Shown one piece after another: positions 61,772 to 64,000 of a DNA stretch of 64,000 nucleotides. The notes under the pieces were generated by a model. It saw nothing but the letters and a program-made list of their open reading frames with translations, ran no database searches and was not told where the DNA came from. How positions within the stretch are numbered: position 1 is the first letter of the stretch; each line of letters opens with the position of its first letter. The stretch comes from Bacteroidales bacterium (GTDB lineage Bacteria; Bacteroidota; Bacteroidia; Bacteroidales; WCHB1-69): NCBI GenBank assembly GCA_017540505.1, contig JAFYAW010000006.1, positions 1 to 64,000 on the forward strand, in the 5' to 3' direction. A program made the position numbers and the translations under genes.

Positions 61772-63169
61772 TTATTTGCCGATGATGGCGGCCAGCTCGT
61801 CCACGCCTTTGGGCAGGTGCGGGCCTAATACGCGATGGCCGGTTTCGGTTATCAGCAGGTCGTCTTCGATGCGGATGCCGCCAAAGTTGCGGTATTTCTC
61901 CACCACATCATAGTTGATGAAGTCGGCGAACTTGTTCTCTTTCTTCCAGATGTCAATGAGGTGGGGGATGAAATAGATGCCCGGCTCGATGGAGACCACG
62001 AAGCCCGGTTTCAGCTCGCGGGCCATGCGCAGGGAGGCCCAGCCGAAGATGTTGCTCGGGCGCACGGTTTCGTCGTAGCCGACGTGAATCTGGCCAAGAC
62101 CTTCCATGTCGTGCACATCCAAACCGATCTGGTGGCCCAGTCCGTGGACCATGAAGAGGGCGTGGGCGCCTAATTCAACAGCCTCTTTCACATCACCTTT
62201 CATCAGGCCGAGGTCTTTGAGGCCCTGGGCGATCACCTCGCAGGAGAGGCGGTGCAGCTCCTTGTTGTACATGCCGGGATGCGCCGCATCAATGGCGTCC
62301 ATATTGGCTTTCAGCACGATTTCATAAATCTCTTTCTGTTTTTGGGTGAACGTTCCGCCCACGGGCAGGGTGCGCGTGTAGTCGGAGCAGTAGTTCATGA
62401 GGCCTTCGGCACCGGCATCCATCAGGAGCATGTTGCCCTCTTGGAGGATTCCATTGTGCAGATGATTGTGCAGGGTTTCGCCGTGTTGTGACAGGATCAC
62501 CGGGAAGGAGATACCGTTGCCGTAGGAGAGGGCGATGCCTTCGGCGAGGCCGGCCAGCTCGTGCTCAGAGGCTCCGGGCACGCAGCGGCGCATCACCGCC
62601 GTATGCATCTTCACACCGATTTCGCAGGCTTTGTCCATCTCGTCAATTTCGCACTGTTCCTTGGTAGAACGCAGTGCCACAATGCCTTTGATGAGTTCTA
62701 AGGAGGCCGCCTCGCGGATGTTGTTGACGTTGATGCCCGTCAGGTTGGACAGCCATATCTGGTTGTCGCCGCGATACATAGGGGTGAAATGCACCTTGCG
62801 GCCTTTGTTCTGGGCCTCCTGGATGTATTCCGCTAACTTTCCTAACGGCATGGTGTTGGCCACGCCCACTTTCTCAGCCAAAGAGGCAATCGTCGGCTGG
62901 TCGCCCATCCAGATGATATCGTCGATGGTGAAGTCGTTGCCGAAGATGATGGACTTGTGCGCGTCAAAGTCAATGATGGCGGCAATGTCGGCAATGGAGA
63001 GGCCGAAGAAATAGAGGAAATCACTGTCCTGACGGAAGTTGTACGTATTGTCGGGATAGTTCATCGGTGCTTCATGGTTGCCCAAGAAGACGGCGATGCC
63101 GCTGCCCACCGATTGTGTGAGCTTTTCCCTGCGGTTCTGATAGACGGAAGGTTGGAATAAAGGATTCAT
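61772..63169 (-). CDS. Aminopeptidase P family metallopeptidase
   Basis: 465 residues, M24B family. N-terminal creatinase-like domain with RREKLTQSVGSGIAVFLGNHEAP, then the pita-bread domain: MLLMDAGAEGLMNYCSDYTRTLPVGG (two metal Asp), HGLGHQIGLDVHD (His), VVSIEPGIYF (Glu) and NFGGIRIEDDLLITETGHRVLG (Glu). It removes N-terminal residues next to Pro, using two Mn/Zn ions. Cytoplasmic, as no signal peptide is seen. It has a TATTTTTG box upstream at 63232 and precedes the HAD gene. Confidence 0.95.
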   Translation of the reverse strand: MNPLFQPSVYQNRREKLTQSVGSGIAVFLGNHEAPMNYPDNTYNFRQDSDFLYFFGLSIADIAAIIDFDAHKSIIFGNDFTIDDIIWMGDQPTIASLAEKVGVANTMPLGKLAEYIQEAQNKGRKVHFTPMYRGDNQIWLSNLTGINVNNIREAASLELIKGIVALRSTKEQCEIDEMDKACEIGVKMHTAVMRRCVPGASEHELAGLAEGIALSYGNGISFPVILSQHGETLHNHLHNGILQEGNMLLMDAGAEGLMNYCSDYTRTLPVGGTFTQKQKEIYEIVLKANMDAIDAAHPGMYNKELHRLSCEVIAQGLKDLGLMKGDVKEAVELGAHALFMVHGLGHQIGLDVHDMEGLGQIHVGYDETVRPSNIFGWASLRMARELKPGFVVSIEPGIYFIPHLIDIWKKENKFADFINYDVVEKYRNFGGIRIEDDLLITETGHRVLGPHLPKGVDELAAIIGK

Positions 63170-63231
63170 TATAAAGGGTTTTAAACAAAAAACATTAAAT
63201 AATCTGATAGCAAACCTTGGATTTGCAGCCG

Positions 63232-63239
63232 CAAAAATA
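63232..63239 (-). promoter_or_regulatory. -7 box of the aminopeptidase P gene
   Basis: TATTTTTG on the minus strand, 63 bp before the ATG at 63169. Confidence 0.5.
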
Positions 63240-63251
63240 CGACTTTTTTGT

Positions 63252-63290
63252 TAGACGTGAGATGTGAGATTTGCGGTTTACGGTTTGCGA
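63252..63290. repeat. Degenerate GTGAGATGTGAG / GCGGTTTACGGTTTGCG tract
   Basis: Short imperfect repeats (ACGTGAGATGTGAGA, then GCGGTTTACGGTTTGCGA) fill the gap between the aminopeptidase P promoter and the glycosyltransferase stop. They resemble the 4627-4660 tract in style (short degenerate units in a gap) but not in sequence. Confidence 0.4.
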
Positions 63291-63328
63291 CTCCGACCAT
63301 TGGTCCTATGTCAAAATGTGAGAAGACG

Positions 63329-64000
63329 TCATCTTTTCCGGAGTCCCATTTCCACCTCTAAAAGCATTTGGCGCAGATTGTCTAACTGTTCAATGGTATA
63401 GTTTTTAAAATCAGTGTCTTTCGAGTACCATTCCGGCAGATTGTTCGGCAGCCAGAGGGAGAGATTGTCATAAAGGGCCTCTTCGTCCCGCATCGGATTG
63501 TCTTTATGTTTCTGCCGCAAGAACTGCAAGATGCGCAGGCCGTCGGCTTTCTCGTGGAAAGCCTGTTCGAAATGGGGCAGGTCTTTCACATTCTGCCGGA
63601 TGCTTTGCCAAATATCGGCAGGAGAAGCGGTTTTATGGCCCGTTTGGAGAAAATGTAAAAAGTCTGTATCTATGGTATGATCAAACAGTTCGGGTATGCG
63701 ACGGTAGGTCTCTTCTATATCGTTAAATAATGAATAATGGTAGATGGGGTATGCCCACCAATTGCCTTCTGCACCCTTGATGATCGCGGGCCCGGTGCCG
63801 AAATCCACCCGGTTGGAGGGGCGGGCGGAGGGGTACACACACTCTTCGTTGTAGAGGCCTATCGGGGCCATTTTCCTGAATTTCTGCATCAGGTAGAAGT
63901 CCTCGCCGCTTTTTAGGGGGGTGATACCGCCGATTTTCCGAAGGGCATTGGCCCGCATGGCGATGGCGGAGCCTAACGCTGTGAATCCGTAGGGCGACCC
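63329..64000 (-). CDS. Glycosyltransferase family 2-like protein (partial, N-terminus outside window)
   Basis: Open from the right edge to the stop at 63329, 223 codons visible. The visible start, GSPYGFTALGSAIAMRANAL then RKIGGITPLKSGEDFYLMQK, is the acceptor-side part of a GT-A fold (GxxxAMRxxALxxIGG...GEDxxL). It is followed by a C-terminal region of about 150 residues rich in aromatic residues (WAYPIYHYSLFNDIEETYRRIPELFDHT, LWLPNNLPEWYS) that I do not recognise. Its donor and acceptor are unknown. An internal ATG at 63958 is not the start. Confidence 0.75.
   Translation of the reverse strand, partial: GSPYGFTALGSAIAMRANALRKIGGITPLKSGEDFYLMQKFRKMAPIGLYNEECVYPSARPSNRVDFGTGPAIIKGAEGNWWAYPIYHYSLFNDIEETYRRIPELFDHTIDTDFLHFLQTGHKTASPADIWQSIRQNVKDLPHFEQAFHEKADGLRILQFLRQKHKDNPMRDEEALYDNLSLWLPNNLPEWYSKDTDFKNYTIEQLDNLRQMLLEVEMGLRKR

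Overview
The window looks like a chromosomal segment of a Bacteroidota bacterium, most likely Bacteroidales. Three lines of evidence support this: many genes are preceded by the Bacteroidota -7 box TAnnTTTG; two complete secreted proteins end in type IX secretion (T9SS) sorting domains; and the gene content (nusB-DUF1573-yajC-ybbR-coaE, GH92, TonB-dependent receptor, KtrAB-like K+ uptake, ABC-F, PolA) is typical of the phylum. Genes are densely packed with many overlaps of the type TAATG or TGATG. I see no phage, IS element, CRISPR array or rRNA.

Layout. 1-4.4 kb: the 5' part of a very large secreted adhesin-like gene (minus strand) that runs off the left edge, with collagen-like repeats and two FISUMP domains. 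4.8-9.2 kb: minus-strand operon gpsA - acyltransferase - GH92 mannosidase. 9.3-14.8 kb: alkaline phosphatase, a coiled-coil membrane protein, then nusB-DUF1573-yajC-ybbR-coaE. 14.8-18.7 kb: minus-strand ridA - ABC-F - rsmE - beta-barrel protein. 18.8-24.2 kb: guaB, UspA, flavin reductase, Nif3-like, zinc-ribbon coiled coil, 5-formyl-THF cyclo-ligase. 24.2-27.2 kb: upp, a PD-(D/E)XK-like orphan with a small remnant ORF, purB. 27.2-34.6 kb: one 2459-residue modular T9SS protein. 34.7-43.8 kb: KtrA/KtrB pair, a TPR/OmpA-like lipoprotein, HAD phosphatase, YD-repeat protein, DUF4340, ribD, yigZ. 43.8-50.5 kb: minus-strand run ssb, Mrp-type ATPase, thyA, pgk, manC, TonB-dependent receptor. 50.7-53.8 kb: small barrel protein, tRNA-Arg(CCG), and a T9SS protein under a cobalamin riboswitch. 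53.8-64 kb: yggS, polA, rpe, SHOCT-like protein, sugar MFS transporter, pepT, HAD, aminopeptidase P and a partial glycosyltransferase.

Most genes are housekeeping (nucleotide synthesis and salvage, folate, riboflavin, K+ uptake, envelope precursors). The accessory content is mostly surface proteins: the collagen/FISUMP adhesin, the eight-module giant, and the cobalamin-controlled T9SS protein, which I consider the best candidate for a little-described function (surface corrinoid capture). Other points of interest are a DNA polymerase I with a decayed proofreading domain carrying an in-frame dispersed repeat, a possible LytTR-type operator upstream of the adhesin, a 32-bp motif shared by two intergenic regions, and a tRNA-Arg with a compensatory A19-U56 change.
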